Counted from the first letter of the stretch, positions 25,844-35,168 are shown. The stretch is 64,000 bases of DNA from Lachnospiraceae bacterium (GCA_004558185.1 SFDP01000011.1:6582-70581); one strand, 5' to 3'. Notes: generated by a model not told the origin, from the sequence alone. Program-made: numbers and translations.

Positions 25844-26146
25844 ATGAATATTAATTGGGAGGTAGTGGCCTGGACCTGTATTACACTGGCGGTTATTATG
25901 GGTATATTTGCCCTGATCCTGAGTGTCATATCTTCAAAGAATATGCGCAGACGCCGTGAGGATATGCGCCAGATCCACACCGGTCTTGCCATTGGAAGCC
26001 AGATTATTTTTGCCGGCGGTCTTTATGGCAGAGTGGTAGGTATTGAAGAGGAAACCGTCAATGTAGAGGTGGCAAAGAACACGGTGATTAAGATCAACCG
26101 TTATGCCATTCAGGGAATTACCAATTTGAAAAAAGAAGGCAATTAA
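25844..26146 (+). CDS. yajC: YajC-like membrane protein in PTS locus
   Basis: 100-aa protein with one N-terminal membrane helix (VAWTCITLAVIMGIFALIL) and the YajC core HTGLAIGSQIIFAGGLYGRV near residue 45. YajC is normally an accessory subunit of SecDF. Here it is in a sugar-PTS operon, as is also known for the glycosaminoglycan PTS loci of streptococci; its role there is not established. ATG 25844 follows GGGAGGTGG; the ATG at 25829 is part of that site. Confidence 0.85.
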   Translation: MNINWEVVAWTCITLAVIMGIFALILSVISSKNMRRRREDMRQIHTGLAIGSQIIFAGGLYGRVVGIEEETVNVEVAKNTVIKINRYAIQGITNLKKEGN

Positions 26147-26193
26147 GCAAAAGGGCTGGTATCGATCAAATGGATACCGGCCCTTTTATTGCT
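26146..26193. terminator. Bidirectional terminator between yajC and araC-type gene
   Basis: AGCAAAAGGGCTGGTATC pairs with GGATACCGGCCCTTTTATTGCT (one bulge, G-U pairs) around a short loop; A and T tracts on both flanks suit termination from both convergent genes. Confidence 0.8.
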
Positions 26194-26221
26194 CTGTTCT
26201 GAATAGTTACATTTTGAAAAG

Positions 26222-27421
26222 CTAAATCTGATCCAGCATCTGACGGGAGTACTCGCTGGGAGCCATATGATATTTCTGAGCGAAGGCCCTGGAAAAGTAA
26301 TGAATGGAATTAAAGCCCAGCATAAGAGCGATCTCACTGATGGTATACCTGTTTTCACGAATCATCTGGCAGCTTTTTTCCAGCTTTAAATCGCTGATAT
26401 ATTTTTTGGGAGTCTGATCCAGATTTTCCTTAAATAATATCTGCAGAGAGGAGCGGGACAGGGAAAAACGCCTGCAGATTTCTGCAATAGTAAGCGGTTC
26501 ACAGATATTGATCTCGATATAGGACAGTATTTTTTCCAAAAGCTCGTCTTGATAGTGCTGCCTGGTAATGGGCACCGGCTTCTCGTCTTTGTGGTCCTGA
26601 AATTCGGACTGTAAGAGCCGGATGACAATTTCCTGCAAAAGGCATAGCATAAGGCTGTTCATATAGGGAATCTGATTAGAGCTTTCCTGAACAAAGGATT
26701 TAATCAGAGAATAAATCTTCTTGTCGTAATGGAATACCTTGTTTAGCAACAGCCGGTTCTCCGCACCCTGATCGTGCAAAAGCAGGTTCTCCATAGAAAA
26801 AATGATGGTGACATAGGAGCAGGAGTGACCCTCGGTAATAGATTGGGTATGGAATTGTTCGGGACCATACAGAATCAGCTCTTTTTCCCGCAGAAGATAC
26901 TCTGTTCCCTCTATCTGTGTACTGAGACAGCCTCTGTCTACATAGGTCAGCTCGTAATAGTCATGTCGCTCTCCCTGAAAGAAATAGCCTGAGTTGCGAA
27001 TGTTATAATAATAGCCCAAAATTTCTCTGATCTGGATGCGGGGCAAAATCCGATTGAAGGAAAAAGGAACCAGCAGCTCCCTGGTTTCCATGCTGAAGCC
27101 GGAGGTGGTGATTAGCTTACAGCTTGCTTCTTTACTGACCGCAACAATGGAAAAATATACTCCCGGCTTGAGCATGACCTTGCGATGGATAGAGAAAGTT
27201 TCCAGATGCTCTGCTTCAGGAGAAAAGCCTACGATCAACGCAGCCATGCCGCTTTGCATCTCTAGATAGACCTGACAGTCGAAGTGGAGAAGCTTATCAA
27301 TATTCTGTTTGGGAGTCTGTCGGAAAACCCGGCTGATTAAATCGGAGTTCTCCAGAGAAACAGGCTCTTCATAGACGGAGCCATAACGTGAAAATTCTCT
27401 CATTGATGTCTTGTACTGCAT
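26222..27421 (-). CDS. AraC-family transcriptional regulator
   Basis: 399 aa. The C-terminal ~100 residues are a double helix-turn-helix AraC domain (EPLTIAEICRRFSLSRSSLQ; ISEIALMLGFNSIHYFSRAF). The N-terminal ~280 residues probably form a cupin-type sensing region (RHDYYELTYVDRGCLSTQI). Start 27421 is set by AGGATT at the right distance. Divergent from the EIIB gene, it most likely controls the PTS locus in response to a sugar phosphate or free sugar. Confidence 0.88.
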   Translation of the reverse strand: MQYKTSMREFSRYGSVYEEPVSLENSDLISRVFRQTPKQNIDKLLHFDCQVYLEMQSGMAALIVGFSPEAEHLETFSIHRKVMLKPGVYFSIVAVSKEASCKLITTSGFSMETRELLVPFSFNRILPRIQIREILGYYYNIRNSGYFFQGERHDYYELTYVDRGCLSTQIEGTEYLLREKELILYGPEQFHTQSITEGHSCSYVTIIFSMENLLLHDQGAENRLLLNKVFHYDKKIYSLIKSFVQESSNQIPYMNSLMLCLLQEIVIRLLQSEFQDHKDEKPVPITRQHYQDELLEKILSYIEINICEPLTIAEICRRFSLSRSSLQILFKENLDQTPKKYISDLKLEKSCQMIRENRYTISEIALMLGFNSIHYFSRAFAQKYHMAPSEYSRQMLDQI

Positions 27422-27607
27422 ATTAATCCTCATGTGTACCGCAGGTTCTGCCTGCGATAGGGGGGTAAATAAAATCCATCGTCAAATCGGTTCTTATTAT
27501 AGCATTCTTTATAAAAAATATCTATAAATTTAAGATGAATCTGATTAAATTTGACAAAAAATAATAAAAAAATACTAAAATTAATAAATCAGCTATTAAA
27601 AAGGGTA

Positions 27608-27636
27608 ATGACAAAGAAGGGAAATTATACTATAAT
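27608..27636 (+). promoter_or_regulatory. Promoter of EIIB-EIIC-EIID operon
   Basis: ATGACA (27608-27613), 17-bp spacer, TATAAT (27631-27636), 55 bp before the EIIB start. The 270-bp region between the divergent araC-type gene and EIIB is very AT-rich and otherwise shows no gene; it should contain the regulator's binding site. Confidence 0.65.
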
Positions 27637-27690
27637 AAATATACTCTGAATGGGATTTCCAGAGAGAATCATAATCAAGGAGGGAAACAT

Positions 27691-28167
27691 ATGCCTAATA
27701 TTGTTTTGACAAGAATCGACAACCGTCTGGTTCATGGTCAGGTAGCGACACAATGGTGTAGCAGTATTGGAGCAAACCTTATTTTAGTAGCCAATGATGA
27801 GGTGGCGGGAAATACACTTCGTCAGGGGTTAATGGATATGGCGGCTCCCAGCTATGCTTCAATGCGCTACTGGACTTTGGAGAAGACGATTTCAACCATT
27901 CACAAGGCTTCAGACAAGCAGCTCATTTTTATTGTATGTGAGACTCCTGCAGACGTATTGAAGCTGGTTGAAGGCGGTGTGCCGATCAAAAAAGTGAATA
28001 TTGGTAATATGCATATGGCAGAAGGAAAGCGTCAGGTAGCTGGTTCTGTTGCCGTAGATGATGCCGATGTAGCTGCCTTTGCAAAGCTGCGTGATTTGGG
28101 AGTAGAGCTTGAGATTAGAAGAGTTCCTTCTGAACCCGCAGAGAACATTGAAAAATTGTTCAAATAA
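27691..28167 (+). CDS. PTS EIIB component, mannose/sorbose family
   Basis: 158-aa cytoplasmic phosphocarrier. The phosphorylated His is His15 in RIDNRLVHGQVATQW; VVANDE-type (LVANDEVAGN) and VNIGNMHMAEGKRQ motifs are conserved. First gene of the EIIB-EIIC-EIID operon, with AAGGAGGG upstream. Receives phosphate from the EIIA encoded at 25351. Confidence 0.94.
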   Translation: MPNIVLTRIDNRLVHGQVATQWCSSIGANLILVANDEVAGNTLRQGLMDMAAPSYASMRYWTLEKTISTIHKASDKQLIFIVCETPADVLKLVEGGVPIKKVNIGNMHMAEGKRQVAGSVAVDDADVAAFAKLRDLGVELEIRRVPSEPAENIEKLFK

Positions 28168-28197
28168 TTACATCTTGGAAAGGAGATTAGAACAATC

Positions 28198-29010
28198 ATG
28201 ACTTTTAGTGCAATTCAGATTATTCTGGTGTTCATCGTTGCGTTTATCGTTGCGATTGACCAGTTCGACTTCCTGGAATCTCTGTACCAGCCCATCGTAA
28301 CCGGTGCCGTGATCGGTGCTATCCTTGGTGACCTGCAGACCGGTCTTATCGTTGGCGGTACATACCAGTTAATGACAATCGGTAATATGCCTGTAGGTGG
28401 TGCTCAGCCTCCTAACGCAGTTATCGGTGGTATTATGGCAACCGTGTTTGCGATTTCTTCAGGACTTGAGCCTACTGCAGCGGTAGGTCTGGCAGTACCC
28501 TTTGCCTTAATCGGACAGTATATGGTTACTTTGCTGTTTACCGTTATGTCTCCTCTGATGTCCTTGTCTGACAAATATGCAGAGAAGGCAGAACCTAAGG
28601 GAATCGTTACAATCAACTGGTTGGCTATGGCTGCCCTGGGCTTGTTGTTTGCAGTAGTTTGTCTGGCCGGACTTTTTGGCGGTTCAGCACTGGGAACTAC
28701 GTTAAGCAACTTTGCAGACAAATATCAGTGGGTAATGAATGGCTTAAGTGCAGCAGGTGGCATGATGCGTTTCGTTGGTTTTGCTATTCTGCTTAGAATG
28801 ATGCTTTCCAATGACCTCTGGGGGATTTACTTTGCCGGATTTGCGTTGGCAACGGTTATCGGGTATGTTGATGGTCTTGGCGGTTCTGCATTACTCTTAA
28901 TTGCTTTCGTTGGTATTGCAATTGCACTGTATGACTTCCAGACACGTACAGCAATGAAATCTGCCGGATTGGGAGCAGGATCTACAGGAGGTGACGAAGA
29001 TGGCATCTAA
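28198..29010 (+). CDS. PTS EIIC permease, mannose/sorbose family
   Basis: 270-aa polytopic membrane protein (about eight hydrophobic segments) forming, with EIID, the sugar channel. DLQTGLIVGGTYQLMTIGNMP and GGAQPPNAVIGGI are typical EIIC signatures. It overlaps the EIID start. Sugar specificity is inferred from neighbours (AgaS, NagA), pointing to N-acetylgalactosamine or a related amino sugar. Confidence 0.94.
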   Translation: MTFSAIQIILVFIVAFIVAIDQFDFLESLYQPIVTGAVIGAILGDLQTGLIVGGTYQLMTIGNMPVGGAQPPNAVIGGIMATVFAISSGLEPTAAVGLAVPFALIGQYMVTLLFTVMSPLMSLSDKYAEKAEPKGIVTINWLAMAALGLLFAVVCLAGLFGGSALGTTLSNFADKYQWVMNGLSAAGGMMRFVGFAILLRMMLSNDLWGIYFAGFALATVIGYVDGLGGSALLLIAFVGIAIALYDFQTRTAMKSAGLGAGSTGGDEDGI

Positions 29011-29827
29011 TGCATTACAGTATAATGATTTAACACCGGCTCAGCCGCTTGATAAAGCAACATTGAATAAGATGGTATGGCGCTCCTGCAACCTTCAGGG
29101 TTCCTTTAACTACGAGAGAATGCAGGCTAACGGATGGTTGTATTCCATTTTGCCCGGTTTGGAGAAAATCCATACCAATAAAGAGGATTTAGCGATTTCC
29201 ATGCAGCATAACCTGGAATTCTTTAATACTCACCCTTTCCTGGTAACCTTCGTTATGGGTATTGTTTTATCCTTAGAGCAGCAGAAGGCTGATATCAACA
29301 CCATTCGTGCGGTGCGTGTTGCTGCTATGGGACCTTTGGGTGGTATCGGTGATGCTATCTTTTGGTTTACTTTGGTTCCGATAACTGCCGGAATTACTGC
29401 GAATATGGCCATTGGCGGTAATATCATGGGTCCTATTCTCTTCCTTGTGATATTTAACGCAGTACAGTTTTTGGTTCGTTTCTGGTTGATGAACTGGTCC
29501 TATGCTTTGGGAACAAAGGCTATCGAGCTGTTGACCAAGAATGCAAAGGAATTTACCCGTGCAGCTTCCATGCTGGGTGTGTTCATCGTTGGTGCTTTAA
29601 CCTCTAACTATGGTGGAACAACAATTAATCTGACCATAGAGAACGGTGAGAGCCCTATCGTTATCCAGAGCATCTTAGACGGCGTTCTTCCGAAGATGAT
29701 TCCGCTGTTCTTAACTCTTCTGCTTTATTTCTTGTTGAAGAAAAAAGGCTGGACACCTGTTGCTTGTATCGCATTGCTCCTGGTAATCGGTATTGTTGGT
29801 GCCATTCCGTTTATTGGACTTTTCTAA
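29000..29827 (+). CDS. PTS EIID permease, mannose/sorbose family
   Basis: 275-aa EIID subunit, partner of EIIC. MVWRSCNLQGSFNYERMQANGW and MGPLGGIGDAIFWFTLVPI are diagnostic; several C-terminal membrane helices. ATG 29000 follows GGAGGTGA, within the end of the EIIC gene, so the two subunits are translationally coupled. Confidence 0.94.
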   Translation: MASNALQYNDLTPAQPLDKATLNKMVWRSCNLQGSFNYERMQANGWLYSILPGLEKIHTNKEDLAISMQHNLEFFNTHPFLVTFVMGIVLSLEQQKADINTIRAVRVAAMGPLGGIGDAIFWFTLVPITAGITANMAIGGNIMGPILFLVIFNAVQFLVRFWLMNWSYALGTKAIELLTKNAKEFTRAASMLGVFIVGALTSNYGGTTINLTIENGESPIVIQSILDGVLPKMIPLFLTLLLYFLLKKKGWTPVACIALLLVIGIVGAIPFIGLF

Positions 29828-29832
29828 AGCAG

Positions 29833-30501
29833 ATGAAAGCAGTACTCCTTGATTTTAATGGTACTCTGTTTTTTGACTCAGGCTTCCATTTGGAAGCCTG
29901 GGGCAAAATATATAGAGAGCTTCGTGGAAATACAGATGATGAGCCGGGAAAGGATTTTTATTGTGGACCACGTAATGATGTAATTATACAGAATATTGCA
30001 CCATGGCTGACTCCCGAAGAAAGAAGAGAATGCTCCAGACGAAAGGAAGCTCTATATAGACAAATATGCGAGGAGAACCCTGAACGGGTGCATTTGGCTC
30101 CCGGTGCAGAGGAGTTTCTCCAGAACCTAAAGGAACGTCAGGTTCCTTTTATTCTTGCCAGCGCTTCTATAAAGGAAAATATTGACTTTTATTTTCGACA
30201 ATTCGGGCTGGATCGTTGGTTTGATAAGAATCAGTGTGTTTATGATGATGGAACCTATACTCATAAGGGTGAAATGCATATTGAAGCTGCAAGGAGACTG
30301 GGTACAGTGCTTACTCAGTGTATCGTTGTAGAGGATAGTATAAATGCAATTTCACATACAAAAGCAAAGGGTGCAGGTATGCTTGTGGGAATAGGCACAG
30401 AATCTGTAAAAAATGATTTGCTCAATGCTGGTGCTGATCACTTTATTCACGATTTTACTGAGTTTAAACGAGAATGGCTGGCATCAGAAATCCCAGAATG
30501 A
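29833..30501 (+). CDS. HAD hydrolase, beta-phosphoglucomutase-like, altered motif I
   Basis: 222-aa HAD subfamily IA protein with a helical cap. Motif I is LLDFNGTLF: the nucleophile Asp7 is present, but the second Asp, the usual acid/base, is Asn9. Motif II is ILASAS, motif III Lys is present, and motif IV is VVEDSINAI. The change suggests altered chemistry, as in phosphonatases where that residue is not Asp, or weak activity. ATG 29833 lies 6 bp after the EIID stop with a poor ribosome site. The longer frame from 29764 overlaps EIID and is rejected. Last gene of the PTS operon, so a sugar-phosphate substrate is likely. Confidence 0.85.
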   Translation: MKAVLLDFNGTLFFDSGFHLEAWGKIYRELRGNTDDEPGKDFYCGPRNDVIIQNIAPWLTPEERRECSRRKEALYRQICEENPERVHLAPGAEEFLQNLKERQVPFILASASIKENIDFYFRQFGLDRWFDKNQCVYDDGTYTHKGEMHIEAARRLGTVLTQCIVVEDSINAISHTKAKGAGMLVGIGTESVKNDLLNAGADHFIHDFTEFKREWLASEIPE

Positions 30502-30512
30502 AAATTACCAAT

Positions 30513-30552
30513 CACGATAAAAGGACTTCCTCCAGGAAGTCCTTTTATCGTG
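30513..30552. terminator. Perfect bidirectional terminator
   Basis: A 19-bp perfect stem (30513-30531 with 30534-30552) over a two-base loop contains AAAAGGACTTCC and its complement. It ends the PTS operon and the convergent methyltransferase gene. Confidence 0.88.
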
Positions 30553-30599
30553 TACTCCATATAAAGCACTATTCATTGCAGGCAACACCACAGGGGAAA

Positions 30600-31463
30600 T
30601 CAATCTGCGACCCAACGTCCGCTGGCTCCGCAGGGAAGGATCAGTCCCTTATCCTTTACCGGCAGTCCGATTTCTGAGGATTCTACATTGCCGCCGTATT
30701 TATTGCAGATTGCCAGATGGATCATATAGCTTAATACGGCAGGCTGAAGACCCGTAGTATAAGAATTGATAAGAAAAAACAGGGGGTAATCCGAGAGAAG
30801 TTTGGAGGTTAACTGAATAAAGGGAAAAATAGCTTCTTCAATCTTCCAGATTTCTCCCTTGGGGCCTCGCCCATAGGAAGGGGGATCCATAATTATGGCA
30901 TCATAGGTGTTCCCACGACGAATCTCCCGTTCCACAAATTTGACACAATCATCTACCAGCCATCTGATAGGACGGTTGGAAAGACCGGAGGAAGCAGCGT
31001 TTTCCTTGGCCCAGTTTACCATCCCCTTGGAGGCATCTACATGGGTTACGCTGGCTCCTGCAAGAGCAGCGGAAAGTGTTGCGCCGCCGGTATAAGCAAA
31101 TAGATTCAGTACCTTTACAGGTCTGCCTGCCTGACGGATCAAGCTACCGAACCAATCCCAATTGACGGCCTGTTCGGGAAACAGGCCGGTATGCTTGAAG
31201 CTAAAGGGCTTAAGATTAAAGGTAAGCTCCCCGTAATGAATGCTCCATTCCTGAGGAAGATAAAAAAATTTCCATTCTCCTCCTCCTGAGCTGCTGCGAT
31301 GGTAATGACCATTTGGTTTCTTCCAGCCCGGATTAATCTTAGGGGTATTCCAAATCACCTGCGGATCCGGTCTGACCAGAAGATAGTTACCCCACCTCTC
31401 CAGCTTTTCTCCTGTTGATGTATCTAATACTTCATAGTCTTTCCATTGATCTGCGATCCACAT
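30600..31463 (-). CDS. Class I SAM-dependent methyltransferase, RlmI-like
   Basis: 287-aa enzyme related to the COG1092 23S rRNA cytosine methyltransferases. SAM-binding motif I is VLNLFAYTGGATLSAALAGA, followed by VTHVDASKGMVNWAKENA, and the catalytic DPPSYGRGPKG at about residue 205. The N-terminal PUA domain of RlmI is missing, which is usual for this shorter subgroup. Start 31463 is set by AGGAGGACTC. Target RNA base unknown. Confidence 0.85.
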   Translation of the reverse strand: MWIADQWKDYEVLDTSTGEKLERWGNYLLVRPDPQVIWNTPKINPGWKKPNGHYHRSSSGGGEWKFFYLPQEWSIHYGELTFNLKPFSFKHTGLFPEQAVNWDWFGSLIRQAGRPVKVLNLFAYTGGATLSAALAGASVTHVDASKGMVNWAKENAASSGLSNRPIRWLVDDCVKFVEREIRRGNTYDAIIMDPPSYGRGPKGEIWKIEEAIFPFIQLTSKLLSDYPLFFLINSYTTGLQPAVLSYMIHLAICNKYGGNVESSEIGLPVKDKGLILPCGASGRWVAD

Positions 31464-31489
31464 GAGTCCTCCTGATGATTTAATAAGGC

Positions 31490-33268
31490 TTATACTGAAA
31501 AGCGGGAGACATTGCCTTTCAGGGTCTGAGCAATTTTGGAGCATTTTTCGATTTCCTGAACAACCTGGTCAAAATGGCTGCGTATTTCCACCGTATTGGT
31601 AGCAATGCTGGTAGTTCCCTGGGCACCTTCGTTGGTTGCACGGGAAATTTCTTCCATGGCATTGAGCACACTTTCTACAGAAGCCAGTAATTCTTCTGAG
31701 GTAGCACTAAAATCAGAAATAAGCGAATCTACATCGCTTGCGTCATTGCTATAGGAAAGGGCAACTTCATCGAACATTTCGTAGCTTTGAGATACGTCAG
31801 AAGCTACGAAATCCAAGAGTGCCTTGGCATCAGATGCCAAACGGTTTACAGCATTGGTCACCTGGTCGGTTACGGCAATAATCTCGGTAACAGTATTTTT
31901 GGACTGATTAGCCAGATTGCCGATCTCTGTAGCCACCACGGAGAAGCCGCGTCCTGCCTCACCCGCTCTGGCCGCCTCAATGGAGGCATTCAAAGCAAGA
32001 AGAGTAGTTTGACTGGTGATTTCCATAACCGCATCGGAAAGAACTCCTATCTTTTGCACCACAGTTGACTGTGCCAATGCTTCCTTTAAACTCTCGCTGA
32101 TCTCTGTATGCACACGCTGTACATTGCTTTGCTGTATACTGACATCTTCCTTTGCCTTTGCAGCTCTGGCGTGAATATCGGCAGCCTGCTTCGCTCCATC
32201 CTGGGAGCGGAGAGCAATATTTTTGGCAGCAACTTCGATCTCACCTGCCATATTGGCAACTGTTTCACTGGAAGAGGCTGTTTCCTCCATAGAAGCAGCA
32301 AGCTCCTCGGTGGTAGCCGATACATTTTCAAGAGTGCCATTAAGATCAAGGACAGCTTTCTCTACACTTCCTACAATATCATCGATTTCCACACCATCGG
32401 TCTGTACCTCTTTAATCAATACACCGATGCGCTCCTTCGTATCGGCCAGATGGGTAGCCAGTATTCCGAAATCATCCCGCCTGTTGCTTAAGCGCCTGGG
32501 CAGTGGCTGGGTGAAGTCACCCTCCGCAATGTGAGAAAGATATTTCAGCGTGTGTTTAAAGTTGAGGGTAAGGTCGAAAGCGATATAAATGGTAAGCACC
32601 ATGGTGATGAGAAAGACGATACTGCCGTTTAATGCAATCACCTGTATGTTAGCGGTCAATGCCTCTTCAAGCTGTGTATTGTTTTCTAAAATGTTGGCAT
32701 CAATATAATCGGTATAATTACCGGTTCCGATGACCCAGCCAAAGGGTTCAAAGGCTTTCGTATATGCCCGTTTGGGAGAAGCAGCAGTGGATCCTTTTTT
32801 GGGAAACATATAATCAGTATAACCGCCGTCTGTCTGACGGCCATTTTCGATAAATAGCTTTACATAGGACACTCCGTTTTCATCCACAGCATCAAATCGG
32901 TTGGTGCCTTCTGTAGCCTGTCCCAACAAAACTACATTGACTCCCTCGTAGGTATCGGCCCAAAAGTAGCCGTCTTCACCATATTCGAGCTCACGGAGCA
33001 GGTCTGCCCCCAAAGCCTTTGCCTCAGCCAGTGTAAAATTACCGGCTTCATATTGGCTGTAGATACCCTGAAGCATGGAAATGGCGCTGTCAACCTGCTG
33101 CCTGATATTGTCATCATAGGCTGCTCGCAGGGTTTCTTCATTTTCTGTCGAGAAGCTTGTGTTCATATCCTTCATCTCCCGCACACTGATCATGGTGAGG
33201 ATAATCAGTCCAAGGAGAGCCTGCAAGGTAACTAAGGCCATCTTAACCTTCACATTTATGTGTCGCAT
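31490..33268 (-). CDS. Methyl-accepting chemotaxis protein, sCache sensor
   Basis: 592-aa chemoreceptor. N-terminal helix (VKMALVTLQALLGLIILTMIS), periplasm-side sCache_2 type domain (residues ~45-185; DGYFWADTYEGVNVVLLG, FGWVIGTGNYTDYID), a second helix near 195-220, HAMP, and a signalling domain with the hairpin tip EIGNLANQSKNT preceded by ASIEAARAGEAGRGFSVVA. Small carboxylates are common ligands of this fold. ATG 33268 follows GGAGGT; the TTG codon just before it is less likely. It is 26 bp from the methyltransferase on the same strand. Confidence 0.93.
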   Translation of the reverse strand: MRHINVKVKMALVTLQALLGLIILTMISVREMKDMNTSFSTENEETLRAAYDDNIRQQVDSAISMLQGIYSQYEAGNFTLAEAKALGADLLRELEYGEDGYFWADTYEGVNVVLLGQATEGTNRFDAVDENGVSYVKLFIENGRQTDGGYTDYMFPKKGSTAASPKRAYTKAFEPFGWVIGTGNYTDYIDANILENNTQLEEALTANIQVIALNGSIVFLITMVLTIYIAFDLTLNFKHTLKYLSHIAEGDFTQPLPRRLSNRRDDFGILATHLADTKERIGVLIKEVQTDGVEIDDIVGSVEKAVLDLNGTLENVSATTEELAASMEETASSSETVANMAGEIEVAAKNIALRSQDGAKQAADIHARAAKAKEDVSIQQSNVQRVHTEISESLKEALAQSTVVQKIGVLSDAVMEITSQTTLLALNASIEAARAGEAGRGFSVVATEIGNLANQSKNTVTEIIAVTDQVTNAVNRLASDAKALLDFVASDVSQSYEMFDEVALSYSNDASDVDSLISDFSATSEELLASVESVLNAMEEISRATNEGAQGTTSIATNTVEIRSHFDQVVQEIEKCSKIAQTLKGNVSRFSV

Positions 33269-33522
33269 CAACTTGTACCTCCGTTCTCACTTTTTTTCTT
33301 TGGTTTAAGAGGGGAAAATAGCTTGTCAGAATTCTTTTCCTTCGGAAAGGAACGAGCCCTGCACTTTTGCCCCTTTATCGTTACAGTAATAAATATACAA
33401 CTTTTTCGTCTGCTTGTCCACATAAAGAGAAAGACAAAAGCGGATAGAGAGAAAAGGAAAAGGTAGATTTTAGCTTTGAAACAACGCTGCAATAGTCAGG
33501 CAAACTTTCTTACGTTAGCGGA
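33269..33522. other. Intergenic region between divergent chemoreceptor and putP
   Basis: About 250 bp of AT-rich sequence with a small TTTCC/GGAAA hairpin near 33340. No reading frame looks real. It should contain the chemoreceptor promoter, but I could not define one with confidence. Confidence 0.5.
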
Positions 33523-33551
33523 TTGACTTGAAGAAGAGTGGGTATTATAAT
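33523..33551 (+). promoter_or_regulatory. putP promoter
   Basis: TTGACT (33523-33528), 17-bp spacer, TATAAT (33546-33551), 87 bp before the putP start. Confidence 0.75.
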
Positions 33552-33638
33552 GAATTTTATGCAAAAGTTTTTGGATAAATTTTGTCGGCTTTTGATAAAA
33601 AATACAAAAGAGTTTATTCGATCAATGAGGAGGAGACG

Positions 33639-35168
33639 ATGACAGAAAATTTAGGATGGATTCTACTGGCCTTTGTACTTTACTTGATTTTAATGGTAAT
33701 CATTGGGGCTATCTATGCAAAGAAAAATACCAGCTCGGCCGATTTTTTCCTGGGAGGGAGGCAATTAGGCGGATTCGTGGCTGCCCTCTCGGCTCAGGCA
33801 TCGGACATGAGCGGATGGCTTCTGATGGGACTGCCGGGAAGTGTTTACGCAATGGGAACGGGACAGATATGGATTGCGGTAGGATTGTTTATTGGAACGG
33901 TGTGCAACTGGCTGTTTATTTCAAAAAGACTGAGACGTTATACCATCCGTGCCAATAATTCGGTGACGATTCCGGCCTTTTTCAGGAACCGATTCCGGGA
34001 TGAGAAGAGAATCCTGCTGGGAGTTTCTTCTATTACTATAGTAATTTTTTTCCTGGTTTACACAGCCTCGGCCCTGGCGGCGGGAGGGAAGCTGTTTAAT
34101 TCTGTATTTGGACTGGAATACAAAACAGCGCTTTGTATCGGGGCAGTGGTTATTTTGGTATACACCTTCTTAGGCGGCTTCTGGGCAGTATGTACTACAG
34201 ACTTCATTCAGGGTATGCTGATGCTGATTGGTATATTGGCAATTCCTATTGGAGCAGTGGGAATAATGGGAATGGATAATATCGCCGCCAATCTTGAAGC
34301 TACAGGTGTGGAGGTTGCCGGTTATCTGGATGTAATGAGTGATGGAAACGGCAACTTCAGTGCAGTGGATATTATCTCACAGTTGGCCTGGGGATTGGGA
34401 TACTTTGGTATGCCCCATATCCTGATTCGTTTTATGGCGATAAGAGATGAGAAGGAGCTGGTAAAATCTAAGATTACGGCAATTATATGGGTGGCTCTTT
34501 CTCTGGCCTTTGCCTGTGTGATCGGTGTGGTGGGAAGAGCATACCTCTATCCGCAGATTCTTTCCGACGGTGCACAGGAAAAGGTATTTATCGAAATGAT
34601 TATCAAAATGTTTACCCAGGATATGAATCTGCCGGTGGTAGGAGGTCTTTTCCTGTGTGGGATCATGGCTGCCATTATGTCTACTGCAGATTCCCAGCTT
34701 CTGGTCAGCGCTTCCAGCGTGGCAGAAGATATCTACTGCGGTGTACTGGGGAAGAAGAATGAAGATAAGAAGGTGCTTAGAGTAAGTCGAATCACCGTTC
34801 TGGTTATTGCTGTACTGGCTTTCCTCATTGCGCTGGATCCAGGCAGCACGATTATGGGATTGGTATCCAATGCCTGGGCAGGACTCGGTTCGGCCTTTGG
34901 TCCAATAGTAGTGTTCTCCCTGTTTTGGAAAAGAACCAATCTGCAGGGGGCTGTAGCAGGTGTAGCCAGTGGAGCGTTGGCAGTTCTTGTGTGGGATTAC
35001 CTTCCCATAATTAATGGACAGACCCTGGGAAAGGCTACAGGATTGTACTCTTTGGTAGTAGGTTTTGCCCTTAGTGCATTGATGATCATTCTGGTGAGTT
35101 TGCTTACCCCTCCTCCTTCCGGGGAGATGCTCCAGGAATTTGATGATGTCAAGGAAGGAAAATTTTAG
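33639..35168 (+). CDS. putP: Sodium/proline symporter
   Basis: 509-aa Na+/solute symporter (SSS family) with about 13 hydrophobic helices. SSADFFLGGRQLGGFVAALS, SAQASDMSGWLLMGLPGSVY and the GLGYFGMPHILIRFMAI stretch are PutP signatures. ATG 33639 follows AGGAGG; the longer frame from 33582 is rejected because no ribosome site supports it. Imports proline for osmoprotection or as an electron acceptor (Stickland-type metabolism). Stands alone, with its own promoter. Confidence 0.93.
   Translation: MTENLGWILLAFVLYLILMVIIGAIYAKKNTSSADFFLGGRQLGGFVAALSAQASDMSGWLLMGLPGSVYAMGTGQIWIAVGLFIGTVCNWLFISKRLRRYTIRANNSVTIPAFFRNRFRDEKRILLGVSSITIVIFFLVYTASALAAGGKLFNSVFGLEYKTALCIGAVVILVYTFLGGFWAVCTTDFIQGMLMLIGILAIPIGAVGIMGMDNIAANLEATGVEVAGYLDVMSDGNGNFSAVDIISQLAWGLGYFGMPHILIRFMAIRDEKELVKSKITAIIWVALSLAFACVIGVVGRAYLYPQILSDGAQEKVFIEMIIKMFTQDMNLPVVGGLFLCGIMAAIMSTADSQLLVSASSVAEDIYCGVLGKKNEDKKVLRVSRITVLVIAVLAFLIALDPGSTIMGLVSNAWAGLGSAFGPIVVFSLFWKRTNLQGAVAGVASGALAVLVWDYLPIINGQTLGKATGLYSLVVGFALSALMIILVSLLTPPPSGEMLQEFDDVKEGKF

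Noticed and set aside
26197..26210. Fifth family A element
   Set aside because: Only TTCTGAATAGTTAC matches the element end; no second end or internal sequence nearby. Chance or a tiny remnant.
33269..33522. Motility sigma-28 promoter for the chemoreceptor
   Set aside because: An AACGATAA-like box is present on the minus strand, but the -35 match and spacing are wrong.
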